A stretch of DNA of 64,000 bases, from positions 103,554,480-103,618,479 of the forward strand of contig NC_064825.1 in the NCBI RefSeq assembly GCF_024166365.1, in the 5' to 3' direction. Numbering within the stretch: the first letter of the stretch is position 1; each line of letters starts with the position of its first letter. Origin of the DNA: Elephas maximus indicus. Its lineage: Eukaryota; Chordata; Mammalia; Proboscidea; Elephantidae. Below the pieces are notes generated by a model that was given only the letters and a program-made list of their open reading frames with translations, did not search any database and had not been told where the DNA came from. Position numbers and translations under genes: made by a program. Positions 10,461 through 20,591 of the stretch are shown piece by piece.

Positions 10461-10827
10461 CCAATTTCCAGAATTGAGAGCAGAGATATGTGAACTAGGG
10501 TTAAGACCAAGAAAAGTTTCCAACATAATGGACATAGAGTAGCTATGATTTGGAGAGGGAGACAGAGAGAGGCAGGCATACAAGGCAGTGTGAAATATAA
10601 GAGGGATGCTCTTGAGGTGGGAATCAACCTGTATTTATGAGAAGGTAAGGAGACCCCTTAGTAGAACTGAGATTATGTCTTGTTTATTGACCAGTAAGGC
10701 TGATTCTTATCTCCTGCTGCCAAAAATGCTTGCCAATGACCAGCAAACTGTGACACAGAAACAGGGAAACCTGTGAGCCCCATATATTGTATTTGAATCA
10801 TTGTTTTATAGAGAAATATACTCTGAA
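10461..10827. other. Unit A non-coding, nothing recognised
   Basis: Purine-rich stretch (near 10550-10585) but no gene and no repeat I can name. The matching B interval (35176-35246) is the source of a templated insertion in B. Confidence 0.5.
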
Positions 10828-10995
10828 CCCTGCTGGTGTAGTGGTTAAGTGCTACAGCTGCTAACCAAAAGGTTGGCAGTTCAAATCCACCAGGTGCTCC
10901 TTGGAAACTCTATGGGGCAGTTCTACTCTGTTCTATAGGGTCGCTATGAGTTGGAATCAACTCGACGGCACTGGGTTTGGTTTTTTTTTTTTTTT
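10828..10995 (+). mobile_element. AfroSINE, unit A only
   Basis: Nearly complete young-looking copy: box-A region 'tggttaagtgctac', box-B region 'gttcaaatccac', body 'gcagttctactctgttct', tail 'tcgctatgagttggaatcaa' and 15 T's. Flanked by an imperfect target repeat (10814-10827 and 10996-11008; aaatatactctgaa against aaataccctgaac). Unit B has the empty site at about 35499-35517, so this inserted in A after duplication. Confidence 0.92.
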
Positions 10996-11409
10996 AAATA
11001 CCCTGAACATCTTCCAGATAGCCATTTTACCTCAGGTATTAATATTTTCTCAATGTATTTGCAAAAATTCATAAGGCTGTGGGATTAGTTAAAACCATCG
11101 GACTTGAGAGAATTTAGAAACTTTTATAGTTCAAGTAAAGAAAAAAACAAAGAGCCTCATTAGAAAGGGAGAAATATCAATGAGGATGGAATCCCTGAGG
11201 GAGAAATGGAGGAAGCAAGGGATTTAGGGGCAGAAGATCACTTGAGAATTTCTAAGACAAAAACTTGGTGAGAAAACATTGAGAATGGAAGAAACATTAG
11301 TAATTAATAAAATAGTTATTAGTGGTGAAAATGGTTATTATTTTTTTCAACATGATGTACTTGAAATAACATATGAATTGGAATACAACAAATACTAGTA
11401 ATAACAATG
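10996..11409. other. Unit A non-coding, nothing recognised
   Basis: AT-rich sequence upstream of the receptor exon. No ORF or repeat recognised. It may hold part of the receptor's 5' intron, but no promoter can be identified from sequence alone. Confidence 0.45.
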
Positions 11410-11578
11410 AATTGGAATACTAGTCCTGCGTCCATTCCTTACTGGAAGGCTTGACTAGTTCACAATCTCTTTGAGCCTCGTTTTTCTCATTTGTAATATG
11501 AGGATCATGGAGTGTTTATAAGGTTGTTTGAAGAGTATCTTGTATACAGTAGACTGTTAAACAGCAAATGAATAAAAA
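11410..11578 (+). repeat. MIR SINE fragment (unit A)
   Basis: 'cactt'-less MIR: 'ctttgagcctcgtttttctc', 'atttgtaatatgagga', 'ggttgtttgaagagt' and 'aatgaataaa'. In unit B the same MIR is split by a templated insertion (35949-36019). Confidence 0.72.
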
Positions 11579-11717
11579 TTTACTACATGACTAAATAAAT
11601 ACATACATGCGTAAGTAAATAAACCAGTCAGAAAATATGTGTGAAAGGGTTCTATAAACCACCATGTGTTAAACAAACATGCTAGATTGGTTTAATGATT
11701 GCATTTGTTTTGTCACA

Positions 11718-11732
11718 AGGTTCTTCTCTGAG
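11718..11732 (+). promoter_or_regulatory. Candidate 3' splice sites before the receptor exon
   Basis: Two AG dinucleotides after pyrimidine-rich stretches: 'tttgttttgtcacaag' (AG at 11718-11719) and 'gttcttctctgag' (AG at 11731-11732). Odorant-receptor coding exons normally start just behind an intron. If either is used, the in-frame ATG at 11679 is intronic and not part of the protein. Confidence 0.45.
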
Positions 11733-11747
11733 ATGCATCTTCTCCAA

Positions 11748-12707
11748 ATGGAACTTACGGCTGGTACAAATAATGTGACTGAGTTAATTCTCACTGGACT
11801 TTTCCAGGATCCAGAGGTGCAGAGAGTGTGCTTTGTAGTGTTTCTTCCCGTGTACCTGGCCACGGTGGTGGGCAATGGCTTCATCATGTTGACAGTCAGT
11901 GTCAGCAAGAGTCTGCATTCTCCCATGTACTTCTTTCTTTGCTACCTGTCCCTGCTGGAGATCAGTTACTCCTCCACTGTTGTCCCTAAGTTCATCACAG
12001 ACTTAATGACCAAGATTAAAACCATTTCCCTAAAGGGTTGTCTGGCTCAGATATTTTTCTTCCACTTCTTGGGGGTCACTGAGACTGTTTTGCTTGTAGT
12101 GATGGCTTATGACCGCTACGTGGCCATCTGCAAGCCTCTTCATTATGTGAACATCATGAACCGTCAACTGTGTCATGTACTAGTGGCTGGTTCCTGGCTG
12201 GGGGGCTTTTTACACTCCATAATTCAGATTCTTATCACCATCCAGTTGCCTTTCTGTGGCCCTAATGTAATTGACCACTACTTCTGTGACCTTCAGCCGT
12301 TATTCAAGCTTGTCTGCACTGATACCGATGTGGAGGGGGTCACTGTATTGGCCAACAGTGGCTTACTTTCCTTGTGCTCCTTCCTCATCTTGGTGTCCTC
12401 CTATATTGTCATCTTGGTCAACCTGAGGAACTATTCTGCAGAGGGGAGGCTCAAAGCCCTCTCTACGTGCGCCTCCCACATCACAGTGGTCATCTTGTTC
12501 TTTGGACCTGCCACGTTCCTCTACATGCACCCCTCTTCTACTTTCACTGCAGATAAGCTAGTGGCTGTGTTCTACACAGTCATTACCCCCATGCTGAACC
12601 CCATCATCTATACACTCAGAAATGCAGAGGTGAAATTTGCTATGAGGAGATTGTGGGGCAAAAAGAAGAGCCCAGTTGTAGAGAGAAAATGGGAAAGTGA
12701 TAAATAA
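11748..12707 (+). CDS. OR4B1: Odorant receptor, OR4B1-like, intact (unit A)
   Basis: Single-exon class II olfactory receptor, a seven-helix GPCR that couples odorant binding to G-olf in olfactory neuron cilia. From the ATG at 11748 the frame is open for 319 residues, a normal length. Visible marks: N-glycosylation sequon N9-V10-T11; TM1 G42-N43; SPMYFFL at 58-64; Cys98 for the loop disulfide; MAYDRYVAIC at 119-128; EC2 cysteines 170, 180 and 190; KALSTCASH at 236-244; PMLNPIIY at 281-288. The sequence from NNVTEL to the end agrees with my memory of the human OR4B1 pattern. The ancestral start (ATG at 36290 in unit B) is ACG here at 11757, so translation must begin at 11748 or 11733. The stop overlaps an AATAAA. 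The paralogue in B is frameshifted. The subfamily call is moderately sure, the OR call certain. Confidence 0.93.
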   Translation: MELTAGTNNVTELILTGLFQDPEVQRVCFVVFLPVYLATVVGNGFIMLTVSVSKSLHSPMYFFLCYLSLLEISYSSTVVPKFITDLMTKIKTISLKGCLAQIFFFHFLGVTETVLLVVMAYDRYVAICKPLHYVNIMNRQLCHVLVAGSWLGGFLHSIIQILITIQLPFCGPNVIDHYFCDLQPLFKLVCTDTDVEGVTVLANSGLLSLCSFLILVSSYIVILVNLRNYSAEGRLKALSTCASHITVVILFFGPATFLYMHPSSTFTADKLVAVFYTVITPMLNPIIYTLRNAEVKFAMRRLWGKKKSPVVERKWESDK

Positions 12708-13639
12708 AATGTATGCCTTATTATTCTATGCATTTGAAATGGATTTTGATTTTAGTAGGACATTCAAAATAGTTGAATAAATATAAGGACTGAATGCTAT
12801 TACTGCTATGATTTCCCTTAGTGAACAAAGAGTCCTTGTATCCTGACATAATGTATGAAGGCCAGAGGTCAGATTTTCTCACTGAATATTAGGAAAATTG
12901 ATAGGCTCCGTGATATCCACCAATATCATGGGACTAGGTAATATGAAAAGTTAAACCAAATGCAAAGGAAAACGTTTTTACAAATGCTTTTGTAAGCTTA
13001 AATTCCTTTCTCCTGTGACCGTGCTTATCTTAATACTTTGTCACTGCCCTTATCACTTTAAATGTAATTATTTTATATGTGTTTCTCTCTCACTAGACTC
13101 AAGGGCATAACTGTCCCTTTTTCTTTGCAGGTCTAAATGTTGTGCACATAGTTGGTGCTTTAAAAATGCTTGTTGAATAGAAAGCTCTCTAGAGCCTGTG
13201 TGGCAATCCCTTCTATGTCAAATCTTACAGATTCTTTTTGAAAACTTTCATGGTGGGAAAAACATCTCTTCCTGTTAAAATTTTGAGAGCTCAGGCTCTG
13301 AAATTCATTAGGCTGTTTTGATTGTGTCTCAGTCACAACTAAGGTCCAAATCATTTCTTTGAACAACTGTTTTCTCATAAATGTAATCAGATTAACAATA
13401 GCATGAACTTTGCAAGATTTTTTTGGATATAAATGATATAGTAAAGATATAAAGCTTTTAGCAAAAAATCTGGGACAAAAGTTTTTTTCTCAATAAATAT
13501 TAGGCACTTCCCCATCATTATTAGTCCCAGTGTCATTTTTATGGCTTCCCAGGCCATGGAGTAATCTCCTTTCTGCCCTGTAGAGTTACTCAGCATAGAC
13601 CTAATCTTGATTCCATCCTAAAAGCTTTCAAGTATTTGA
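12708..13639. other. Receptor 3' flank with an L2-like 3' end
   Basis: No gene. The AATAAA near 12774 could serve the receptor mRNA. About 13060-13180 ('ctctcactagactcaaggg', 'cacatagttggtgcttt', 'gcttgttgaatag') follows the mammalian L2 3'-end pattern on the plus strand. Conserved in B (37242-38150). Confidence 0.5.
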
Positions 13640-13770
13640 AGGCAGTTCAATCCTTTTGTGACTTCTCTGGGCTAAACATTCTCTGTTCTTAATTGCTTTC
13701 GAATGCCTAGCACAGTGCCTGGAACATGGTGGAGCTCAATAAATATTTGTTAAATAAATGTTGTCTGTAA
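13640..13770 (+). repeat. MIR/L2-type 3' end (unit A)
   Basis: 'gcctagcacagtgcctggaa' followed by 'gagctcaataaatatttgtt' is the standard 3' end of MIR/L2 sequences. Matches 38160-38300 in unit B. Confidence 0.65.
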
Positions 13771-13921
13771 TGTAGTTTCCATATATTTTTTTTTTCAGCT
13801 GAATATTCTTACATTTTGTTAATATATATCTTAAAATATTTGGCCCAGGACTAAACTCAGTGGAGCTCCCCTCTCTTTCTTTTAATGCCTTGATTGTATT
13901 GAGGTGGGCTAGGACTTTAGG

Positions 13922-14171
13922 GCTGTTCATTCTTTTGGCAGTCCATGGTATATTCAATATTCTTTGTCAACACCATAATTCAAAGGTGTCAGTTCCTCTT
14001 TGATCTGCCTCATTCATTGTTCAGCTTTCACAGGCATATGAGGTGATTGAAAGCAGCATGGCTTGGGTCAGGTGTACCTTCGTCTTCAAGCGAGACTATG
14101 TCTCACATATTTTGGATGTGCGAGGATTGCTATGAGTTGGAACCAACTCAAGGGCACCTAACAACAACAAC
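13922..14171. mobile_element. RTE 3' end with 5' inversion (unit A)
   Basis: The left part, to about 14090, is minus-strand RTE (end of the ORF: 'aatattctttgtcaacacc', 'cttgggtcaggtgtacc'). The right part is plus-strand RTE 3' end ('gagactatgtctcacatat', 'tgctatgagttggaaccaac', then caacaacaacaa). Perfect 11-bp target repeats aggactttagg flank it at 13911-13921 and 14172-14182. This is the twin-priming layout known for LINEs. Same copy in B at about 38450-38672. Confidence 0.85.
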
Positions 14172-14182
14172 AGGACTTTAGG

Positions 14183-15190
14183 ATGCAGGTTGGGATGGGA
14201 GGCCTCTACTGATGTGAAGGTTTGTTTCCTCACTGACAGCTACTGACAGAACATCATCAGGGAACTCTGAGTCGTTGGAGACTGCATGGACAGATAATAT
14301 CTCCTTTAACTCAACTGTCACTGTTCTCAGGGATTATCTCACCTGCTGAGGGCTGAGACTTGGTGGGTCTACAGAGAGCTCATTACTCACTTTGCTCTGA
14401 TCTGTCTGGAAAAAACACAGAAATCAAAGAAAAACATTAAAAAAAATGTTTTAAGAGGCAGAGAATTTTACAACAATTTAAATGTCTTCTCAATTCATAG
14501 AAGTAGAATCAGTCTAATTATGCCACTTAACATTGCTGAGCCCATATAGTTAACCCTCAATTGTTGATTCTGTTACAACATATAACAATATAAAATGTAT
14601 GTTTTAGATAATAAATATAATATAATCTCTTTGTAGAAAAATTGGTAGACCTCCTTAGACTACTGTGCATATATAATTTTGTATTCTTTTCTCATTATGT
14701 GTGTCTCTTTAGGAATAGTTTTGACTGTATATAACAGAAAAAAAAAAAGCAAGTTACTGAGTTAGAAGTATGGAAATGAAGAGATTTAAAGAGATCCCAT
14801 ATTATCAGAAATACAGACTCTGTTCTCTTCAGCATGTATCTTCATCCTTAACACCCCAAATGGCTGCTAGTGTTCCACACCAACCATGTCCAGTAGAACT
14901 TTATGAAATGATGGAGGTGTTCTCTATCTGTGCTGTCCAATACGGTGGTGACTATTAGCACTTGAAATGTGGCTAGTATGATCCAATAAGTGAATTTGAA
15001 TTTAATTTCAATACACATAAATTTAAATAGGTACATGTGGATAGTAGATGCCAAATTGGACAACAGCACTTTAGTATTTCATCTATATTCCAAGAGACAT
15101 GAAAGGGAATGTGAAATAAACTGACCACACTCTCCTTTAAGGATGTTTCCCAAAAGTGCCACACAGCATCTCTGCATTCATTTACTGTCC
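14183..15190. other. Unit A non-coding, nothing recognised
   Basis: No gene or named repeat. Well conserved with B (38673-39710). Positions 15034-15093 are the source of the copied piece at 16341-16400. Confidence 0.5.
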
Positions 15191-15192
15191 AC

Positions 15193-15713
15193 TGTCATGG
15201 ATCGAATTGTGTCCCCCCAAAATGTGTGACAATTGGCTAGGCTGTGATTCCCAGTATTGTGTGATTGTCCACGATTTTGTCATCAGATGTGATTTTCCTG
15301 TATGTTGTAAATCCTATCTCTATGTTGTTAATGAGGTGGGATTAGATGCAGCCATGTTAACAGGGCAGGACTCAGTCCATAAGATTAGATTGTGTCTTAA
15401 ACTAATCTCTTCTGAGATACAAAAGAAAGAAGTGAGCAGAGAGACAGGGAGAGCTCATACTACCATGAAACAAGAGGCAGAAGAACAGTACATCCTTTGG
15501 ACTTGGGGTCCCTGCCTTGAGAACTTGTAGACCAGGGGAAGATCGATGATAAGGACATTCCTCCAGAAGTGACAGAGAGAGAAAGCCTTCCCCTGGAGCT
15601 GGCACACTGAGTTCAGACTTCTAGCCTACTAGACAGTGAGAGAATAAATTTCTGTTTGTTAAAGCCATCCGCTTGTGGTATTTCTGTTATAGCAGCACTA
15701 AGTAACTATGACA
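15193..15713 (+). mobile_element. Solo LTR, MaLR type (MLT1/MST/THE1 group), unit A
   Basis: 521 bp with TG...CA ends. The start ('gaattgtgtccccccaaaat') and end ('gagagaataaatttctg', 'cttgtggtatttctgttat') match the MaLR LTR pattern, with an AATAAA near the 3' end. No internal region is present, so it is a solo LTR fossil. It is shared with B (39711-40231), so it is older than the duplication. It lies in the highly similar A/B tract, so A/B identity understates its age. Confidence 0.83.
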
Positions 15714-15851
15714 CACACTGTCATCCTATTCTCAAAGGAAAATGAAGGTTCTCTTAGAAAATTAAGGGACATGGATTCTGGGCTGATTGAAAATACCAGC
15801 AGTCTACTCTGTTTCACCTCTTGGCTTGCAGGAAGTACTGAATCCCTTCTC

Positions 15852-16075
15852 TCGATATTATCTGACTCATAGTAACCTTATAGGACAGAGTAGAACTGCC
15901 GCTTAGGGTTTCTAAGGCTGTGAATCTTTATGGAAGCTGACTGCCACAACTTTCTCCTACAGAGTGGCTGGTGGATTTGAACCACTGACCTTTCCTTTAG
16001 CAGCTGAGCACTTAACCATTGTGCTAGTAGGGTTGCTATGAGTCAGCATGGACTTCATGGCAAAGGGTTTGGTTT
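15852..16075 (-). mobile_element. Long-type AfroSINE plus a plus-strand SINE/RTE tail (unit A)
   Basis: 15852-16031 is a minus-strand SINE of the longer type (extra 'ctgtgaatctttatggaagc' block, head at 'gctgagcacttaaccattg'). It runs directly into a plus-strand tail (gggttgctatgagtcagcatgg to ggtttggtttt, 16031-16075). Either two insertions met or the copy is inverted. Same in B (40375-40595). Confidence 0.82.
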
Positions 16076-16340
16076 TCTCTCTGTATATTTAAAATGTCTT
16101 CATCAAATAAAATCTAACTGTTCCATGTACAATTCAAAGGGAGACAAGCAAAGTCTTTCTCTGGTCCTAATTTCAGCTCTGAGTTCAGGACCTCTGGGTG
16201 ATCTCTTGGTCAGGTTTAGATGTAGCTCCTTATGATCCGGCAGCCTATGGCTACCTGATAAACTTAACCATTTTCAACATACTCCATGTACAATGAGAAG
16301 GATATAAAATAATCATAATACAGCTTTAGTTTGGAAAAGC

Positions 16341-16400
16341 CATGTGGATAGTAGAAGCCAAATTGGACAACAGCGCTTTAGTATTTCATCTATATTCCAA
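16341..16400 (+). repeat. Templated insertion copied from 15034-15093 (unit A only)
   Basis: 60 bp identical to 15034-15093 at 58 of 60 positions (differences at the fourth base after 'gtag' and in 'cagc(a/g)c'). It replaces the tail of the SINE that follows. Unit B has the intact SINE tail at the matching place (40862-40900), so the event happened in A after the duplication. Confidence 0.93.
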
Positions 16401-16533
16401 TTTCAACTCATAGTGACCCTATAGGACAGAGTAGAATTGTCCCTTAGGGTTTCCAAGGAGCTCCTGGTGGATTCAAACTGCTGATCTTTTGGTGAGCAGC
16501 TGTAGCTCTTAACCACTATGCCACCAGGGTTTC
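16401..16533 (-). mobile_element. AfroSINE, tail replaced (unit A)
   Basis: Minus-strand SINE from 'caactcatagtgaccctata' to 'gccaccagggtttc'. Its tail half is missing and occupied by the templated insertion at 16341-16400. The complete version is at 40862-41026. Confidence 0.88.
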
Positions 16534-16574
16534 CTAATTTGGAAAAAGGAGGTGAAGCAACATAAAAAAGACAT

Positions 16575-17075
16575 TAAAAAAAATAATATTTTATTGAATT
16601 TTTGGTGAAAGTTACACAGCAAGTTAGGTTCCCACTCACAAATTGTTCAGTGAGGTTAGTTACATTTATTGTAATATGTCAACATTCTCTTTAATGGTGT
16701 TGTTTGTTCCATTTCCAGTACTCTGTTTCCCTGTTCCCTTATCTTTTCATCTTTGCTTTTGAGCAATTGTTGGCTTTTTGGTCTCATACAGATGGTGTTT
16801 GAGTAGAGAACTGATCTTATGGGTAATATCCTTTATTTTGTGTGCCACTGGTATACCTACCCGTATACCAATATGCCTATATCCATTCATATGTGCTCAA
16901 ACACTCGTTTTTACTTTGTTTGTGCTGTGCTCACTGTATCCACATTTGGTGCCACTTTTCCTAACACCAAAAATAACAAGACACTAGGATCTAATTCCTG
17001 GTCTACTAGAAGGATGTCTTGTTGTCATCTGTCTTTACAGTGCTTAGTAGATTGCTTACTAAGTCAACACTGTAG
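16575..17075 (-). mobile_element. L1 3' UTR fragment, older subfamily (unit A)
   Basis: Begins with an A/T-rich end ('ttattgaatttttggtgaaag', 'ttacacagcaagttaggttc') typical of the reverse-read L1 3' end in this genome, followed by the matching 3'-UTR order ('aacattctctttaatgg', 'gcaattgttggctttt'). The right border is uncertain. Very similar to B 41066-41570. Confidence 0.65.
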
Positions 17076-17575
17076 ATAGTGTAAGGAGCTGAATTTTAAA
17101 TTTGATTTAAAATCACATTAAAGCAATGTAAAATATTTTGAAAAAATAACATTTTAGATAAAGAAAAAAAATTTTTTTTCTTACTGTGTTAAATAAAATA
17201 TATTATTAAAATTAATCCCACTTGTTTCTTTTACTTTTTTATATGACTACTAAAATAAATGAAAACCCAGAAAAGCAAATTAACTTTATCCACATCACAT
17301 AGCTCATCATTGGTGGAGCATAGGTTCATCACTGATGTCTTCTTTCACCCTGTGGTATATTATAGCATATAATAGTACAATTTTCACTAACCTTTTAAAA
17401 ATATTAAAAATAGCTTTGGGATCTTCTTTATTGTTCTAGGGTCTCTGGGATATGCCTTAATAAGAAGACAGGCACCAATCTTTTCCATTTAGTGGTATCC
17501 TGACTGCAGAAGGAGATAGCTATGCCCTTGCAACATAAATTGGCTTTATAACTAAACAGTAATTTATGCTATAGG
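17076..17575. other. Unit A non-coding, nothing recognised
   Basis: AT-rich, no gene. At about 17385 it carries the empty site of the SINE found only in unit B (41857-42025). Confidence 0.5.
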
Positions 17576-17783
17576 AGTCCCTGTGTGGTGCCAATGGTTC
17601 AGTTCTTGACTACTAGCCAAAAGGTTGGCAGTTCAAGCCCACCCAGAGACTCCTCAGGAGATAGAACTGGCAATCTACTTGTAAAAAAAAGTTCACAGCT
17701 TTGAAAACACTATGGAGAAGTTCTACTTTGCACAAATGGGGTTGCCATGAGTTGAAATTGACCCAATAGCAACTAAAAACAAC
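17576..17783 (+). mobile_element. Long-type AfroSINE (unit A)
   Basis: Plus-strand copy with the head 'ccaatggttcagttcttgac', box-B region 'ggcagttcaagcccac', the long-type middle block and tail 'gccatgagttgaaattgacc' plus aacaac. Target repeat aattt(a/c)tgctatagg at 17561-17575 and 17784-17798 (one mismatch). Confidence 0.9.
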
Positions 17784-17798
17784 AATTTCTGCTATAGG

Positions 17799-18659
17799 AT
17801 GGGCAGAGTCTAAAAGAGATGTTTCAGACTGGAGAACATATTCAAACTCTACCAGTTCTCTTGTCAGGGCCTAGAGCTCAGCAGGATCCTTCACCCCACC
17901 CTTTCTCCCCCTGACTATCCACCTGCCTTCTAAATTGCTTCCCTTGTTAATAGTTATTGCCAAAGATGCAAGTAACTTCCCCAATGTATTGGTAAAGTGT
18001 GAGAGAAAACTTTCCAGAAGGGATTCTTTTGCTTTTTATGGTCTCTTGGGAGAATCACTCTGGGTTTCCTGTCTGATACCCATCCTTTAATCTAACAATG
18101 ATATATATGATTTATTATCCACTTTCTATGTGTTCTGTACTATTGAGGGTACTTTTATGTATTCTGTGGTTTGTTCTTAGGACCTCAGTTGAATTGAATT
18201 GGATTAATCATAATCATTGTTCCAAGAATCACTAACATCATTGCTCCATTCCTGACCTACTTGGTTTTAACTAATTAATCAGTTTAATATGTAAATGAAA
18301 ATCTGTAAACAAATACCTAATCCAAGGATTAGACATTACGCGTTCCTTACATATACCTTAGTGTGTCTTCTGTAGCCCATTCTGTTGCTTTCTCTAGAAT
18401 GCCAAGAGGTAATTATATACTAAATATTGTGTATTTTATTATGTTTTAAATTTACAATTTGCTAAGGCTGAACTTTTTTTTCATGCATTTACTGGCTATT
18501 TGAATATTTTTTGTGTGAAATCCTTGTTTTTTTGGTCCATTTTTTATTGGATTACCTATCTTTTCTTGCTGATTTTTAGTGTTTATTTTTAGTTTTTATA
18601 TAAACTGGATACAAGGTGCTTATCATACCTAGATACCTACATGCCTATGTATCTATAAA
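17799..18659. other. Unit A non-coding, nothing recognised
   Basis: No gene or named repeat. The last 75 bp (from about 18586) recur at 4035-4111 and 43255-43327 as the RTE's left flank. Confidence 0.5.
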
Positions 18660-20243
18660 AATATCTACACTAAAAAGAATTGGTTGACATTTGACCACTT
18701 CAGGAGGTAGCATATGATGAAGAACCGATGATACTGAAAGAAGAAGTCCAAGTTACACTGAAGGCATTGGCAAAGAACAAGTCTCCAAGAATTGATGAAA
18801 TACCAATTGAAATGTTTCAACCAATGGATGCTGCCCTGGAGGTACTCACTCGTCGTTGCCAAGAAATTTGGAAGGCAGCTACCTGGCCAACCAACTGGAA
18901 GAGATTCATATTTGTGCCCATTCCAAAGAAAGGTGACCCAACAGGATGCAGAAATTATTGAACAATATCATGAATATCACACACAAGTGAAATTTTGCTG
19001 AAGAGTAAATAAAAAATGGTCATAACAGTACATCAACAGAGACCTGCCAGAAATTAAAGCTGGATCCAGAAGAGAACTTGGAATGAGGGATATCATTGCT
19101 AATGTCAGAAGGACCTTGGCCAAAAGCAGAGAATATCAGAAAGATGTTTATCTGTGTTTTGTTGACTATACAAAGGCCTTCGACTGTGTGGGTCATAACA
19201 AATTATGAATAACATTGTGAAGAATGGGAATTATGAAACACTTGTGCTCATAAGGAACCTGTGCATAGACCAAGAGGCAATCATTTGAACAGAACAAGGG
19301 AATACTATGTTCTTTAAAATCAACATCGGTGTGCATCAGGGTTGTATCCTTTCACTGTACTTATTCAATCTGTATGCTGAGCAAATATTCTGAGGAGCTG
19401 GACTATATGAAGGAGAATGTGGCATCAGGATTGGTGGAAAACTCATTAACAGCCTACAATATGCAGATGATACAACATTGCTTGCTGGAAGCGAAGAGGA
19501 CTTGATGCAGTTACTGATGAAGATCAAAGGCCACAGCCTTCAGTATGAATTATACCTCAACATAAACAAAACAAAAATCCTCACAACTGGACGAATAAGC
19601 AATATCATGACAAATGGAGAAAAGGTTGAAGTTGCCAAGATTTTATTTCACATGGATCTAAAATCAATGCCCATGGAAGCAGGAGTTAAAAAATGAAACT
19701 TCATATTGAGTTGGACAAATCTGCTGTAAAAGACTTTTTTAAAGTTTTAAAAAGTAAAGATGTCACTTTGAGGACTAAAGTGTGCCTGACTGAAGCAATG
19801 ATATTTTCAGTTACCTCATATGCATGCAAAAGCTGGACAATAAAAAATGAAGACAAAAGAGGAATTCATGCCTTTGAAATATGGTGTTGGCAAATAATCT
19901 TGAATATACCATGGACTTCCAGGAAAAATGAGCAAATCTGTCTTGGAAGAAGTACAGCTAGAATGTTCCTTAGAAGTGAGGATGTTAAGACTTCCTCTCA
20001 CATACTTTGGACGTATTATCAGGAGGGACTAGTCCCTGCAGAAGGACATCATGCTTGGTAAAATAGGAGGTCAGCAAAGAGGAAGACCCTCAATGAGATG
20101 GATTAACACAGTGGCTGCATCAATGGGCTGAAACATAGAAATGATTGTGAGGATGGCACAGGACTGGGAAGTGTTTTGTTCTGTTGTGCATAGGGTCTCT
20201 ATGAGTTGGTACTGACTTGATGGCATTTTAAACAAACAACATG
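18660..20243 (+). mobile_element. RTE/BovB-class LINE, 5'-truncated, broken (unit A)
   Basis: Encodes an RTE reverse transcriptase in pieces: LKALAKNKSP...IDEIPIEMFQ and FVPIPKKGDPTGCRNY (18728-18961); the catalytic YADDT box at about 19459-19473 with LLMKIKGHSLQY behind it; and a C-terminal block at 19693-20061 (VTLRTKVCLTEAMIFSVTSYAC, HILWTYYQEG). The endonuclease half is missing. Frameshifts and stops separate the pieces, for example after GCRNY and before YADD. The 3' end is 'ggtctctatgagttggtact' and aaacaaac. Only about 1% differs from B in the middle part. Confidence 0.92.
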
Positions 20244-20255
20244 TTTTTTTTTTTT

Positions 20256-20455
20256 AAGGAGGACTGGTGGCTCAGTGGTTAACTGGTTAATTGCTAACCA
20301 AAAGGTTGGCAGTTCAAACCCAACAAGCACTCTCTAGGAGAAAGATGTGGTGGTCTGCTTCCATGAAGATTACAGCCTTGGAAACCCTTTGGAATAGTTC
20401 TATTCTGTCCTATAGGGTCGCTATGGTTCAGTATTGTCTTGGTGACAATCGGTTC
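20256..20455 (+). mobile_element. Long-type AfroSINE (unit A)
   Basis: Head 'ggtggctcagtggttaactgg', box-B region 'ggcagttcaaacccaac', middle 'tggtctgcttccatgaagat', tail 'cctatagggtcgctatggtt'. It follows directly on the RTE tail and T run. Shared with B at 44913-45108. Confidence 0.87.
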
Positions 20456-20591
20456 AGGCAAAAAGAATATGATACCTGGTAGAAACTAGGATCTATATGG
20501 ATAAATTGAAAGCTCCAAAATGGTTAGAATGAAGGTAAATACCGACGGCTTCTTAAAAATTTATTTTAATGCTCTAAAAGAAAAATGACTG

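Noticed and set aside
10828-10900. tRNA-like sequence with box A and box B
   Set aside because: It is the head of a SINE followed by SINE body and tail. No acceptor stem or mature tRNA end. The same applies to every other SINE here.
11679-11747. N-terminal extension of the unit A receptor (MLDWFNDCICFVTRFFSE...)
   Set aside because: It lies upstream of likely splice acceptors, is not conserved in unit B (no ATG there) and is not typical of receptor N-termini.
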